In this document: positions 1 through 9,337 of the stretch, piece after piece
Layout of the letters: every line of letters starts with the position of its first letter
Position numbering within the stretch: the first letter of the stretch is position 1
From: Paracidovorax oryzae ATCC 19882
Lineage (GTDB): Bacteria; Pseudomonadota; Gammaproteobacteria; Burkholderiales; Burkholderiaceae_C
Assembly: GCF_000687165.1 (NCBI RefSeq)
Contig: NZ_KK366049.1
Coordinates: 124,001 to 188,000 of the forward strand
Direction of reading: 5' to 3'
Length of the DNA: 64,000 nucleotides
Program-made: the position numbers and the translations under genes
Notes under the pieces: generated by a model
The model's input: only the letters and a program-made list of their open reading frames with translations
Told to the model about the DNA's origin: nothing
Database searches by the model: none

Positions 1-214
1 CGGCGGGGAACGAGAAGGCATTGCGGCCGGTGGCATAGACCGTGGTGTCGCCGCCGGTCTTCTCCCCGAGCGGGTCGGGCGGATCGACGGCCGCGGCGCC
101 GCCGGCCAGGAGCAGGGCGCCCGCGGCGGCCAGGCCGGTGCCTGCCAGGGTGGCGGGCGGCCAGAGCGTGCGCCGCCGCCCTGGCGCAGTCTGCGAAAGG
201 GTCATGTCGCGCAT
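1..214 (-). CDS. Di-haem oxidoreductase (COG3488-like), N-terminal part, cut by window edge
   Basis: Only the first 71 codons are in the window; the gene runs off the left edge. I read it from the ATG at 214 on the minus strand. It opens with a basic stretch, then an Ala/Gly/Leu-rich export segment, then a GGDTTV...NAFSFPA block. That block is typical of the mature start of the periplasmic di-haem 'thiol oxidoreductase' family; the CxxCH haem sites would lie beyond the edge. It starts 5 bases after the stop of the imelysin gene, so the two are probably cotranscribed. This pairing is common in iron-regulated imelysin loci. The family call rests on a short N-terminus. Confidence 0.6.
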   Translation of the reverse strand, partial: MRDMTLSQTAPGRRRTLWPPATLAGTGLAAAGALLLAGGAAAVDPPDPLGEKTGGDTTVYATGRNAFSFPA

Positions 215-219
215 CGCCT

Positions 220-1449
220 TCACGGTTGCACGAGGGTCAGCTTGGTGATGCCGATGGCGTTGGCGGCCTCCACGAGATCCTTGCTCTGTTGCGTGAGGCT
301 GTCGATGGTCTTCTGGATGCGCAGGCGGCCCGGGGCGTCCTTGCCGCCGATGATCTCCCGGTCGAACGGCGCCTGGATGCCCTCGGCGGCCTTCACGGAG
401 GCGTCGATCTGCTGCGTGGTCCGGTCGGCCAGCGCGGCGTCCTTCGCGGCGACCAGGTCGCGCAGCGAGGTACCTTTCACCAGGCTGCCGTCGGCGCGCC
501 GGTACTCGCCGAGCCAGACGTTCCGGATGCCCAGGGCATTGGCGACGGCGTCGCGGTGGGTGTTGTCGGAGAAGCAGGAGTGCTCGTCCTCCTGGTCCTG
601 GCTGTTGAGGGCCACTTCCAGCCGCTCGCCGGCCAGTTCGCCGCGGGATAGCGAGCCCAGGCCCACCAGCATCTTGCGCACCGATTCCTGGCCGCCCTTC
701 ACGAATTTCGCGCGGTAGTTGTTCGGCGTTTTCGGGTCCCAGGCCTTGACGAGCGAGGCCAGGTCGTCGATGAGCAGGTCCGTGACCACGTTCAGGTACT
801 GGCGGCGGCGGTCGGCATTGCGCCCCTTGCCGTCCACGAAGTCCTCGAAATTGCGGTCCCCCGGGCCCGTCTCGGAGAGGTCCTGCCCCCACAGGAAGAA
901 CTCGATGGCGTGCCAGCCGGTCGCGACGTTCTCCTCGCCGCCGCGCTCGTTCTGCGCAGCGAGGTTCTTCTTGGTGATGGCGAATTTCCGGTCGTTCACC
1001 AGGCCGGAGTCGGGCTTGCCTTCCACGCTGTCCACATAGGACTCGTCCATGGGCCATGCGTTGAGCTGGCCTTCGGGGCCCTTGTCGTCGTCGATGGGGC
1101 CGCCGTAGAAGCGGAACGCCTCCGTCTGCCCGTAGAACTCGCGCGCGGCCAGCCAGGTCTTGCGCGCCTCGGCCAGGGTTTCCGCGGACGGCCTGGCGGT
1201 GAAGGCCTTGACGGCTGCCTGCATCGTCTTCGCGGCGGCGAGCGTGTCGGCGTAGTTGGCGTGCACCAGCACCGCGTAATGCGCGGCCACCGCGGAGGAG
1301 GTGGCGGAAGCGGCCTGCTTCCCGCCAGCCTGCGCCACATCCGTACCGGCGCCACCCGGGGCCTGGGCGCTGGCGGGCGCCGTGGCGCCGAGCGCGGCGA
1401 TCGCCAGCAGGCTGGCGAGGGCGGTGGTGTGGAACGGGATGGTGGTCAT
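220..1449 (-). CDS. Imelysin family protein (iron-regulated, periplasmic)
   Basis: A 409-residue exported protein with a signal peptide ending near the Ala-Ser-Ala-Gln segment (about residues 20-29). The body matches the imelysin (peptidase M75-like) family. The motif GWHAIEFFLWGQDL holds the conserved GxHxxE signature, and a later HSCFSDNTHRD segment is also typical. Members are envelope proteins linked to iron uptake; despite the name, proteolysis is not established for most. A strong GAGGAG precedes the ATG at 1449. A Fur-box-like site lies about 170 bases upstream, and a di-haem oxidoreductase gene follows 5 bases downstream, so this is probably the first gene of a Fur-controlled operon. 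Confidence 0.88.
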   Translation of the reverse strand: MTTIPFHTTALASLLAIAALGATAPASAQAPGGAGTDVAQAGGKQAASATSSAVAAHYAVLVHANYADTLAAAKTMQAAVKAFTARPSAETLAEARKTWLAAREFYGQTEAFRFYGGPIDDDKGPEGQLNAWPMDESYVDSVEGKPDSGLVNDRKFAITKKNLAAQNERGGEENVATGWHAIEFFLWGQDLSETGPGDRNFEDFVDGKGRNADRRRQYLNVVTDLLIDDLASLVKAWDPKTPNNYRAKFVKGGQESVRKMLVGLGSLSRGELAGERLEVALNSQDQEDEHSCFSDNTHRDAVANALGIRNVWLGEYRRADGSLVKGTSLRDLVAAKDAALADRTTQQIDASVKAAEGIQAPFDREIIGGKDAPGRLRIQKTIDSLTQQSKDLVEAANAIGITKLTLVQP

Positions 1450-1618
1450 GGCTTCTCCTCGGGAAGATCGTTGAAGGCGGGAGCGTGGCTCCCCGGTCCG
1501 TCCCGGGATGGCGGCGTGAAAAGCCGCGGCCGGGCCGGCCTGCGTCCGGGCCTGCGCGCAGCGGCGCCGGCTCCGGTGCCGGCCGTCGTGGACGGGCGGC
1601 GCGGCGCATTATAGGAAT

Positions 1619-1637
1619 GATATTGATTATCATTGGT
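1619..1637 (-). promoter_or_regulatory. Fur-box-like operator
   Basis: The 19 bases GATATTGATTATCATTGGT match the classical Fur box GATAATGATAATCATTATC at 14 of 19 positions, with a core of TGATTATCATT at 1624-1634. The site sits in an AT-rich patch about 170 bases before the imelysin start and is the natural candidate for iron control of the imelysin/oxidoreductase operon. The match is counted directly; binding is inferred. Confidence 0.65.
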
Positions 1638-1703
1638 AATGACCGCGCGCTTCAACGGGATGAACCGACCTCCCGCGCCCCGGAGGCAAGTCGCCGCCGC
1701 AAT

Positions 1704-1729
1704 GAAAAAAGCGAGGCGGATGCCTCGCT
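1704..1729 (-). terminator. Rho-independent terminator of phoX
   Basis: On the minus strand the arms GCGAGGC and GCCTCGC pair around a four-base loop (1711-1728), followed directly by six T (1705-1710 on the complement). It lies about 50 bases past the phoX stop, reads in the phoX direction, and separates phoX from the Fur-controlled operon. Confidence 0.85.
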
Positions 1730-1778
1730 TTCGCAGGGTTGCACGGCCCGGTATCACGGGCGCGGGCCGCGCCGCCCG

Positions 1779-3728
1779 TCAGCCTTTCAGGCTCATCTGG
1801 GTGCTGGTGGCGGTCAGGTAGCCGACCGAGGCACCGAAGCGGTCCTTGTAGTTGGCGCGCACCAGCGGATCCAGCGTGGCCTTGACGTTGTCGTGCAGCG
1901 GGGTTTCCCAGTCGCCGGGATGCTGGAAGTTGCTCATGACGTAGGTCCAGCCGTTGATCTCGTCCACGGCCTGCAGGCCGGTCGACTCCGCGCCGGCGGG
2001 CACCGACAGCACGCGGCTGAGCTGCTTCGTGTCCACGTTGTAGGCCCACAGGAAGTTGTTCACGTGCATGCCGCTGTCCTCGCCGATGAACAGGGTGCGC
2101 AGCTTTTCCGCGAACTTGATGTTGTCGGGGTTGGCGATCTTGTCGGCGTTGGCTAGGTTGCCCAGCGCGTCGGCCTTGGCCAGGTCCTCGCCGATCAGCG
2201 CGGCCGGTGCTTCCATGTGCACGGACACCCATTCGCTGTTGATGGCGTTGCCCGACGTATCCTTCTGGCCGCCCGTGAGGGTGTGCTCGTACACGGCGCC
2301 CGCCTTGGGGCCCTCGACCTGGATGTCGCCCTGGTTGGCGGCATTGCCCTTGAGCATGCTGGTCTGCACGTAGGACATGGCGGAATAGGCCTTCTTGTCC
2401 TTGATGTTGACCGTCGTGCCTTCCATCTTGGTGAAACCCATCGAGGCGCCCTTGAAGGCGGCGTAGCGGTGGGTTTCCAGGAAGGCGGCGGCCTTTTCCA
2501 TGCCGGGCTTGATCTTGATCCAGTTCTTCTTGCCGCTGAAGAAGATCTGCGTGTAGCTGCTGTCGGACGGGTCGCTGGTCTTCACGTCCATGATGTCGGA
2601 GGCCTTGATGCCGCCATCGACCAGGGCCTTGATCTCGGCGCTGGTCGCATGGCCGAGGTTGATCCAGCTGATGTCGCCGGCGCCGGGGCCCTTGCCGGAG
2701 GTCTGCTTCCACTTGCCCACGTACAGCGTGCCGGCGGAGAGGTCCTTTTCCTTGTCCGCCACGAACATGAACAGGCCGCCGTTGGTGGCGTCGTCGCCCA
2801 TCAGGGCGGTGCGGTTGTCGGGCATGACCTGCACCAGCTCGTGCGAGATGCGGCCCATGCAATAGTGCTTCTTGATGCTGCCGGTGCCGTCGGGGTTGAC
2901 GGTCACTTCGGGCATGTGACCGTAGTCGTAGGGATTGGCCTTGGCGGCGTCGCCGAACAGCGCCTTGCTGAAGCCCTGCAGCTGGGCGTTGGTGGCCAGC
3001 GTGGCGTCGGGCTCGTACTCTTCGCTCGACAGGTGGGTGTTCCAGGGAGAGAGGCTGGCGCCGCAGGTGATCCACAGGCCCTTCACGCCGGACGTGTCCA
3101 CGTTGTGGTACTTGACCAGGGTCAGCTTGCCGGTGGCCGGGTCCTGGTCCAGCGTCAGCACGGCGATGGGCGAGGGCAGCAGGCCGTACATCGATGCCTG
3201 GGCCTGGTTGCGGGTGGTGTACTCGAACTGCACCACGGCGAACACCGGGTTGCCCTTGACACCCGACACGCTGGCGTTGTCCAGCTTCAACAGCGAGGTG
3301 CCATCGGGGCAGTCGGAGAAGAAGGGGCGCTCCTTGCCGGGCACCGACGCGTCGATGATCGGCTTGTTGTTGATGTCGAAGTAGCCGCCGGCCAGGATGG
3401 TGCCGCCGGCCGTGCTGGGCACCTGGTCGCCCGTCATGAAGAAGGGCTGGTAGGCCAGTTGGTAGCTGGCTGTGCTGCCGCTGGTGAACTTCACGCTCAT
3501 CGTGGAGCCCACGGTGGTGGTGGCCATGGCGGCCGGTTGCGCCAGGGTGGGCGCGGCCATGGAACTGAAGCTGGTCGAAGCGTAGGAGGAGAGGGCTCCA
3601 TCGCCGCCGCCGCCACCGCAGGCAGCCAGCATGGAAGCTGTGGATGCGCTGGCGCCCAGGGGCAGCAGGGGCATGCCGGCCAGGAATTGCAGGGCCTTGC
3701 GGCGGGAGGGCATCGGGGTGTGGGACAT
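1779..3728 (-). CDS. phoX: PhoX-family alkaline phosphatase (DUF839), TAT-exported
   Basis: The reading frame is open far upstream, but the protein begins at the ATG at 3728 (649 residues). There a twin-arginine signal SRRKALQFLAG (residues 8-18) is followed by a hydrophobic stretch and an Ala-Ala-Cys-Gly-rich segment. The rest matches the PhoX/DUF839 phosphatases, which use calcium and iron to release phosphate from organic esters in the periplasm. Typical blocks include WITCGASLSPWNTHLSSEE, MGRISHELVQV and GGLFMFVADKE. The gene stands alone, with its own terminator and an array of Pho-box-like repeats about 130-165 bases upstream, so control by PhoB under phosphate starvation is likely. The start is the best one for the signal, not proven. 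Confidence 0.9.
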   Translation of the reverse strand: MSHTPMPSRRKALQFLAGMPLLPLGASASTASMLAACGGGGGDGALSSYASTSFSSMAAPTLAQPAAMATTTVGSTMSVKFTSGSTASYQLAYQPFFMTGDQVPSTAGGTILAGGYFDINNKPIIDASVPGKERPFFSDCPDGTSLLKLDNASVSGVKGNPVFAVVQFEYTTRNQAQASMYGLLPSPIAVLTLDQDPATGKLTLVKYHNVDTSGVKGLWITCGASLSPWNTHLSSEEYEPDATLATNAQLQGFSKALFGDAAKANPYDYGHMPEVTVNPDGTGSIKKHYCMGRISHELVQVMPDNRTALMGDDATNGGLFMFVADKEKDLSAGTLYVGKWKQTSGKGPGAGDISWINLGHATSAEIKALVDGGIKASDIMDVKTSDPSDSSYTQIFFSGKKNWIKIKPGMEKAAAFLETHRYAAFKGASMGFTKMEGTTVNIKDKKAYSAMSYVQTSMLKGNAANQGDIQVEGPKAGAVYEHTLTGGQKDTSGNAINSEWVSVHMEAPAALIGEDLAKADALGNLANADKIANPDNIKFAEKLRTLFIGEDSGMHVNNFLWAYNVDTKQLSRVLSVPAGAESTGLQAVDEINGWTYVMSNFQHPGDWETPLHDNVKATLDPLVRANYKDRFGASVGYLTATSTQMSLKG

Positions 3729-3853
3729 CTTGGATTCCGGATGGGTCGGTCTGCTGTATGGGCGCCGCCGGCGCATGAACGCGCAGCGGGCCTTTCGATG
3801 GGCAGGCCGGGCGCACCCGGGCCTGTCTCCGGACCGGGATGCTAGGAATCCGG

Positions 3854-3895
3854 GATGACGGGAATTTGACGCTTTCGTGACGAAAGCGTGACCGC
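3854..3895 (-). promoter_or_regulatory. Pho-box-like array: four direct repeats at 11-base period
   Basis: On the minus strand the tetramer GTCA recurs four times at exactly 11-base steps (TGAC on the plus strand at 3856, 3867, 3878 and 3889). This is the geometry of PhoB sites, in which 7-base half-sites of the type CTGTCAT repeat every 11 bases. The most promoter-proximal half-site (CCGTCAT) matches 6 of 7. The array lies upstream of phoX and just downstream of the neighbouring membrane-protein gene. Part of it also forms a perfect 9-base inverted repeat (3869-3889), which could act as a stem at the end of that neighbour's transcript. Confidence 0.6.
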
Positions 3896-3901
3896 AGGGG
3901 C

Positions 3902-4717
3902 TCAGGCGGCGGCAGGGCTCTCGGGCAGCGCGGCCGGGCGCTCCGGCGGCTCGAAGCAGTCGCGGAACGAGAACACCACGGAGGTGAAGAACATCGCCGC
4001 CAGCAGCATGGCCGTGCCGACCATGATGCCCGCCGCGAGCGCGCTGCCCAGGCCCATGAGGGCCAGCAGCGTCACGAACACGCTGGCGGCGATGCCCGCG
4101 CCCAGGAAGACTCCCGTCCATGCCAGGCCGTACACGGTGAACGCGCCGATGTTGCGCAGGCAGGCGACGATGCTGAAGAACAGCGCCTTCACCGGCGGCA
4201 CGCCGTGCCAGTGCACCAGGCCGGGTGCGTGCCAGAAGAGCAGCGACAGCGGCACGTAGAGCGCCAGCGCGAGCCACATCGCCGCCTGGAACTGCGGCAG
4301 CTCGGCCATTTCGCGCGTGAGTTCCTCGCCGCCCAGGTACACGCGGGCGAACTGTCCGCCGTCCAGCAGCGCGGAGATGGCCATGACGGCAAGGAAGCCC
4401 ACGGCGTAGAGCGCGCCGAGCAGGAGCATGGAGCGCAGGCGCTGCCGGCCGGTGCGGAAGGCCACCAGCAGCAGGGCCGGGGTGGGGAAGCGCCCCTGCG
4501 TGGCGTCGCCGGCGGCCACCATCATGGCCAGCGTGGCGGAAGGCAGCAGTGCCAGGGCCACGGCGGGCCCGACGAGCGGCAGCAGCGTGGCGATGGACAT
4601 CGCCGCCATGGTCAGGAAGAACAGGGCCGCCAGCGCCATCGGCTGGCGCCAGAAGATGCGGATGCCGAGGCGGACCCATTCCAGGCCGGCGCGGGCAGGG
4701 ACGATGTGCAGTTTCAT
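3902..4717 (-). CDS. BPSS1780-family integral membrane protein
   Basis: A 271-residue polytopic membrane protein. The N-terminus MKLHIVPARAGLEWVRLGI is characteristic of the beta-proteobacterial BPSS1780 family, and the conserved WRQP follows. About six hydrophobic segments can be seen, starting near residues 28-45 and 50-70. The family has no assigned function. The gene stands between phoX and thrB, both on the same strand, with 217 bases to thrB, so it probably has its own promoter. The C-terminal tail is Pro/Ala-rich and likely cytoplasmic. Confidence 0.75.
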   Translation of the reverse strand: MKLHIVPARAGLEWVRLGIRIFWRQPMALAALFFLTMAAMSIATLLPLVGPAVALALLPSATLAMMVAAGDATQGRFPTPALLLVAFRTGRQRLRSMLLLGALYAVGFLAVMAISALLDGGQFARVYLGGEELTREMAELPQFQAAMWLALALYVPLSLLFWHAPGLVHWHGVPPVKALFFSIVACLRNIGAFTVYGLAWTGVFLGAGIAASVFVTLLALMGLGSALAAGIMVGTAMLLAAMFFTSVVFSFRDCFEPPERPAALPESPAAA

Positions 4718-4934
4718 GGCGGTGCAGTGTGCGTGTTACGCCCGTGGGCAGTGGCTGGGCGCTTCGCGGGAGGCGCGGTCGCGCCGGCGGGCATGGCTCC
4801 AGGGCATGCTGCGGCGCGTGGTTCAGGAGGATTGTCGCGCCGAAGGGACGAATGGGCCGGGGCGGCACGGGTTTCCGGACGCGCCGGCGGGTTTCATGTG
4901 GCCGCGCCGCCACGGTGGCCGGCGGCCGGGGCGC

Positions 4935-5909
4935 TCACTTCTCGAATCCGCCGCCCGCGCGTGCATGCAGGGGCTGCGCGATGCGGCCGCGCAGCACCCG
5001 CTCGAAGTGCGTGGGATCGTGCGGCGTGAGCAGGCTGGCCTCGCGCGGCAGGTGGAAATCCCACAGGCGGGAGATCCAGAAGCGCAGCGCACCCGCGCGC
5101 AGCATCGCGGGCAGCAGGGCCCGCTCGTCGGCCGAGAGCGGCCGCACCGCCTGGTAGGCGTCCAGCATGGCCGTGGCGCGCCCGGACGCATGGAGGCCGG
5201 TGGGCCAGTCGATGCACCAGTCGTTCAGGCACACCGCCAGGTCGAACAGCCAGGTGTCCACGCCCGCGAAATAGAAGTCGAAGAAGCCGGTCAGGGCCTC
5301 GCCGTCGAACATGGCGTTGTCGCGGAACAGGTCGGCATGGACCGGGCCGCGCGGCAGCGCCGCGTAGCCCGGGGATGCGGCGACGTGGTTCTGGTAGGCC
5401 AGCTCGGAGCGCAGCAGGGTGCGCTGGGCCTCGTCGATGTGGGGCAGCACCACGGGCACCGTCTCGTTCCACCAGGCCAGGCCGCGCAGGTTGGGCTGCC
5501 GGCGCTCGTAGTCCCGCCCGGCCAGGTGCATGCGGGCCAGCATGCCGCCCACCGCCGCGCAGTGCACCGGCTCGGGCGCGAGCTGGCTCCTGCCGGGCAG
5601 CTTGTTCACCACGGCGGCAGGCTTGCCCGCGACGGAATGCAGGATGTTCCCGTGGCGGTCGCCGCGCGGGTCCGGCACGGGAATCCCCGCCTGCGCGAGG
5701 TGCTTCATCAGGTGCAGGTAGAACGGCAGCTGCTCGGCGGTCAGGCGCTCGAACAGCGTGAGCACGTACTCGCCCTGGTCGCTGGTGAGGAAGTAGTTCG
5801 TGTTCTCGATGCCGCCTTCGATGCCGCGCAGCGACTCCAGGGTGCCCAGCTGCAAACGGCGCAGCAGGTCGCGCGCCTCTTTCTTGGAGACTTCGGTGAA
5901 AACGGCCAT
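4935..5909 (-). CDS. thrB: Homoserine kinase, aminoglycoside-phosphotransferase-like type
   Basis: The first methionine followed by the family N-terminus ([19 protein letters not shown]) is at 5909, giving 324 residues; the open frame upstream is not coding. It phosphorylates L-homoserine with ATP in threonine synthesis. It belongs to the ThrB type found in Pseudomonas and beta-proteobacteria, which has the APH kinase fold and not the GHMP fold of E. coli. Supporting blocks are GIENTNYF, the catalytic-loop motif [16 protein letters not shown], and the magnesium-binding [11 protein letters not shown]. The locus order thrB / DUF2782 / polA is usual in Comamonadaceae. Confidence 0.9.
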   Translation of the reverse strand: MAVFTEVSKKEARDLLRRLQLGTLESLRGIEGGIENTNYFLTSDQGEYVLTLFERLTAEQLPFYLHLMKHLAQAGIPVPDPRGDRHGNILHSVAGKPAAVVNKLPGRSQLAPEPVHCAAVGGMLARMHLAGRDYERRQPNLRGLAWWNETVPVVLPHIDEAQRTLLRSELAYQNHVAASPGYAALPRGPVHADLFRDNAMFDGEALTGFFDFYFAGVDTWLFDLAVCLNDWCIDWPTGLHASGRATAMLDAYQAVRPLSADERALLPAMLRAGALRFWISRLWDFHLPREASLLTPHDPTHFERVLRGRIAQPLHARAGGGFEK

Positions 5910-6057
5910 TGCTTGGCGGGGGAAAAGAGCGGGAAGACGGAAAAAAGGCGGGTGGGCAGAGCCGGGGCCGGGTGGCGCGCGGCAGGCCACTGCGGGGAGG
6001 ATGCCGTGCCCGCAGCGGGCGGCAGGCGGAGCCGGGGCGGATGCGCCCGGGCCGGGT

Positions 6058-6426
6058 TCAGAACTTCATGACGTTCCAGACCCGCGGGCTGGTGATGGTT
6101 TCCGCGCCGTTGCGGCTGCCGGGCCGCGCGCGCACGCCATCGGGCGGCTGCACCTCGTATTCGGGCATGGTGGTGCCGGCCTTGGGCTGCACCGTGATGC
6201 TCTGCGTCTGCCCGCCCACGCGCAGTTCGTCCACGCGGCTGCCTTCGTCCTCGATGCGGATGCGTTCCACGCGCTGGTTGCGCCGGCCCGGCTCGGCATC
6301 CGCCGCGGCCCCGGGCTGCGCCTCGGCCCCGGGGGCGGCCTGCGGAGCGGGCGAAGGGGCGGGAGTCTGGGCAAGGGCCGGCCCGGAGGCCAGCGCCAGG
6401 AGGATGAGGGTGGTGGCGGCGCGCAT
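6058..6426 (-). CDS. DUF2782 family exported protein
   Basis: A 122-residue protein from the ATG at 6426. It has a short cleavable signal (residues 1-19, ending Ala-Leu-Ala-Gln), then a Pro/Ala-rich linker to about residue 45. The folded part contains [17 protein letters not shown] and ends with the conserved WNVMKF, which is diagnostic of DUF2782. Its function is unknown. The gene is divergent from polA with only 58 bases between the starts, so both promoters lie within that gap. Confidence 0.75.
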   Translation of the reverse strand: MRAATTLILLALASGPALAQTPAPSPAPQAAPGAEAQPGAAADAEPGRRNQRVERIRIEDEGSRVDELRVGGQTQSITVQPKAGTTMPEYEVQPPDGVRARPGSRNGAETITSPRVWNVMKF

Positions 6427-6484
6427 GGGCGGATTGTAGGCCCGCGCGGGCGCGTGCACCCGCCCGCGGGCACAATCCCGGACC

Positions 6485-9268
6485 ATGAGCAAACCCAAGA
6501 CCCTGGTGCTGGTGGACGGCTCCAGCTACCTCTACCGCGCCTTCCACGCCATGCCGGACCTGCGTGCCGTGCCCGGCGACCCGGCCAGCCCTGCCACGGG
6601 GGCCATCCGCGGCATGATCAACATGCTGCAGGCGCTGCGCAGGGACTATCCCGCTGACTACGCCGCCTGCGTCTTCGATGCGAGCGGACCGACTTTCCGC
6701 GACACGCTCTATCCCGAATACAAGGCGCACCGCGCCCCCATGCCCGACGACCTGCGCGCGCAGATCGAGCCCATCCACCAGGTCGTGCGCCTGATGGGCT
6801 GGCCGGTCGTCTGCGTGCCCGGCGTGGAGGCCGACGACGTGATCGGCACCCTCGCGGCCTGCGCGGCGCGCCAGGGCATCGAGGTCATCGTCTCCAGCGG
6901 CGACAAGGACCTGTCGCAACTGGTGGACGAGCACATCACCATCATCGACACCATGAGCGGCAAGCGCCGCGACGTGGCGGGCGTCACGGCCGAGTTCGGT
7001 GTTCCGCCCACGCTCATGGTCGATTACCAGACGCTGGTGGGCGACGCGGTGGACAACGTGCCCGGCGTGCCCAAGGTAGGCCCCAAGACGGCCGCCAAGT
7101 GGCTGAACGAATACGGCTCGCTCGACGGGCTGCTGGCACGTGCGGGCGAGATCAAGGGCGTGGCCGGCGAGAACCTGCGCGGCGCGCTGGAATGGCTGCC
7201 CAAGGGGCGCGAGCTGGTCACCATCCGCACCGACTGCGACCTCGCGGGCCACGTGGAGGGATTGCCCGACCTGGCCGGGGTGGCCATGGGGGCGTCCGAC
7301 AACGCGGCGCTGCGCGATTTCTACCAGGCCTACGGATTCAAGGGGCTGGCGCGCGCGCTGCAGGACGACCTGCCGGCGAACGCCACGGCCACGCTGCCCG
7401 GCGCGAGCGGCGACCTGTTCGCGAGCCCCGAAACCACCTTCGTGGCCGAGGCCGCCCAGGGGCGCGAGGTGGCCTACGACACCGTGCTCACCTGGGAGGA
7501 TTTCGACCGCTGGCTGGAGCGCATCCAGGGCGCGGAACTGGTGGCGCTCGACACCGAGACCACCTCGCTCGACGAACTGCGCGCCGAGATCGTGGGCCTG
7601 AGCTTCAGCGTGGAGCCCGGAGCCGCCGCGTACATCCCGCTCGCGCATTCCGGCCCCGACGCGCCCGAGCAGTTGCCGCTGGACGCGGTGCTGGAGCGCC
7701 TCAAGCCCTGGCTGGAGGACGGCTCGCGGGCGAAGCTCGGCCAGCACGTCAAGTACGACCGCCACGTGTTCGCCAACCACGGCATCGGCGTGCAGGGCTA
7801 CGTGCACGACACCATGCTGCAGAGCTACGTGCTGGAAGTGCACAAGCCGCACAACCTCGCGAGCCTGGCGGAACGCCACACGGGCCGCACCGGCATCAGC
7901 TACGAGGATCTTTGCGGCAAGGGTGCCAAGCAGATCCCGTTCGCCCAGGTGCCGGTCGAGCAGGCTGCCGCCTATTCGTGCGAGGACTCCGACCAGACGC
8001 TGGACGTGCACCGCGTGCTCTGGCCGCTGATCGAGGCCGACGGGAAGCTGCGCGCCATCTACGCCCTCGAGATGGAGAGCAGCGAGGTGCTGTTCCGCAT
8101 CGAGCGCAACGGCGTGCTGATCGACCCGGCCACGCTGCAGCAGCAGAGCCATGACCTCGGGCAGCGCATCCTCAAGCTCGAGCAGGAGGCCTACGACATC
8201 GCCGGCCAGCCCTTCAACCTCGGCAGCCCCAAGCAGCTCGGCGAGATCTTCTTCGACAAGCTCGGCCTGCCCGTGGTGAAGAAGACCGCCACCGGCGCGC
8301 GCAGCACCGACGAGGAGGTGCTGGAAAAGCTCGCGGAGGACTACCCGCTGCCCGCCAAGATCCTGGAGCACCGCAGCCTCTCCAAGCTCAAGGGCACCTA
8401 CACCGACAAGCTGGGCCAGCTGGCCGATCCGCGCACGGGCCGCGTGCATACGCACTACGCGCAGGCCGTGGCGGTGACGGGACGCCTGTCGAGCAACGAG
8501 CCCAACCTGCAGAACATCCCCATCCGCACGGCCGAGGGCCGGCGCGTGCGCGAGGCCTTCGTGGCCCCGCCGGGCCGCGTGATCGCCAGCGCCGACTACA
8601 GCCAGATCGAGCTGCGCATCATGGCCCACCTGAGCGGCGACGACGCGCTGCTGCGCGCCTTCACCGAAGGGCTGGACGTGCACCGCGCCACCGCGGCCGA
8701 GGTGTTCGGCGTGGCGGTGGACCAGGTGAGCAGCGAGCAGCGCCGCTATGCCAAGGTGATCAACTTCGGGCTCATCTACGGCATGAGCAGCTTCGGACTC
8801 GCGCGCAACCTGGGCATCGACAACAAGGCCGCCGCGGCCTACATCGACCGCTATTTCCAGCGCTACCCCGGCGTGAAGCAGTACATGGACGAGACCAAGG
8901 CCTCGGCCAAGGCGCGCGGCTACGTCGAGACGGTGTTCGGCCGGCGCCTCTACCTGCCCGAGATCAATTCGCCCAACGGCCCGCGGCGCGGCGCGGCCGA
9001 GCGTGCGGCCATCAACGCGCCCATGCAGGGCACGGCGGCCGACCTCATCAAGAAGGCGATGGTGGCGGTGCAGGCGGTGCTGGATGCGGACAAGCCGCAG
9101 GTGCTGATGATCATGCAGGTGCACGACGAACTGGTCTTCGAGTTGCCGGAGGAGGAGGCCGGGTGGCTGCGCACGGAGATCCCGCGGCTCATGGCGGGCG
9201 TGGCCGAGCTCAAGGTGCCGCTGCTGGCCGAGGTGGGCACGGGGCCGAACTGGGAGAAAGCGCACTGA
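6485..9268 (+). CDS. polA: DNA polymerase I
   Basis: A full-length 927-residue PolA with all three domains. The N-terminal 5'-nuclease (about 1-290) opens with LVLVDGSSYLYRAFHA and keeps GVEADDVIGTLA. The proofreading exonuclease (about 325-510) keeps its acidic residues in LDTETTSLD (D356, E358) and in YSCEDSDQT, so it should be active, unlike the degenerate versions in some bacteria. The polymerase domain (about 540-927) has motif A ADYSQIELR (D704), the O-helix RRYAKVINFGLIYG, and motif C QVHDELVFE (D881, E882). Roles are Okazaki-primer removal and repair synthesis. Confidence 0.97.
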   Translation: MSKPKTLVLVDGSSYLYRAFHAMPDLRAVPGDPASPATGAIRGMINMLQALRRDYPADYAACVFDASGPTFRDTLYPEYKAHRAPMPDDLRAQIEPIHQVVRLMGWPVVCVPGVEADDVIGTLAACAARQGIEVIVSSGDKDLSQLVDEHITIIDTMSGKRRDVAGVTAEFGVPPTLMVDYQTLVGDAVDNVPGVPKVGPKTAAKWLNEYGSLDGLLARAGEIKGVAGENLRGALEWLPKGRELVTIRTDCDLAGHVEGLPDLAGVAMGASDNAALRDFYQAYGFKGLARALQDDLPANATATLPGASGDLFASPETTFVAEAAQGREVAYDTVLTWEDFDRWLERIQGAELVALDTETTSLDELRAEIVGLSFSVEPGAAAYIPLAHSGPDAPEQLPLDAVLERLKPWLEDGSRAKLGQHVKYDRHVFANHGIGVQGYVHDTMLQSYVLEVHKPHNLASLAERHTGRTGISYEDLCGKGAKQIPFAQVPVEQAAAYSCEDSDQTLDVHRVLWPLIEADGKLRAIYALEMESSEVLFRIERNGVLIDPATLQQQSHDLGQRILKLEQEAYDIAGQPFNLGSPKQLGEIFFDKLGLPVVKKTATGARSTDEEVLEKLAEDYPLPAKILEHRSLSKLKGTYTDKLGQLADPRTGRVHTHYAQAVAVTGRLSSNEPNLQNIPIRTAEGRRVREAFVAPPGRVIASADYSQIELRIMAHLSGDDALLRAFTEGLDVHRATAAEVFGVAVDQVSSEQRRYAKVINFGLIYGMSSFGLARNLGIDNKAAAAYIDRYFQRYPGVKQYMDETKASAKARGYVETVFGRRLYLPEINSPNGPRRGAAERAAINAPMQGTAADLIKKAMVAVQAVLDADKPQVLMIMQVHDELVFELPEEEAGWLRTEIPRLMAGVAELKVPLLAEVGTGPNWEKAH

Positions 9269-9337
9269 CCGGGCCATGGTAGTTAAAATGTAAGGTTTTG
9301 TAATCAAGGCCCTGGCGGCGCCGGGGCATCTGCCGCC

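Noticed and set aside
1446-1757. Short minus-strand frame covering the Fur-box region
   Set aside because: It spans the terminator and operator, has no ribosome site and no family resemblance.
2217-3845. Plus-strand open frame opposite phoX
   Set aside because: It is repetitive Gly/Val/His-rich translation with no motif, while the minus strand encodes a complete PhoX.
3869-3889. Perfect inverted repeat read as a simple terminator of the membrane-protein gene
   Set aside because: It has no T-run after the stem in the transcribed direction, and the 11-base periodic repeats explain the same bases better. A dual role stays possible.
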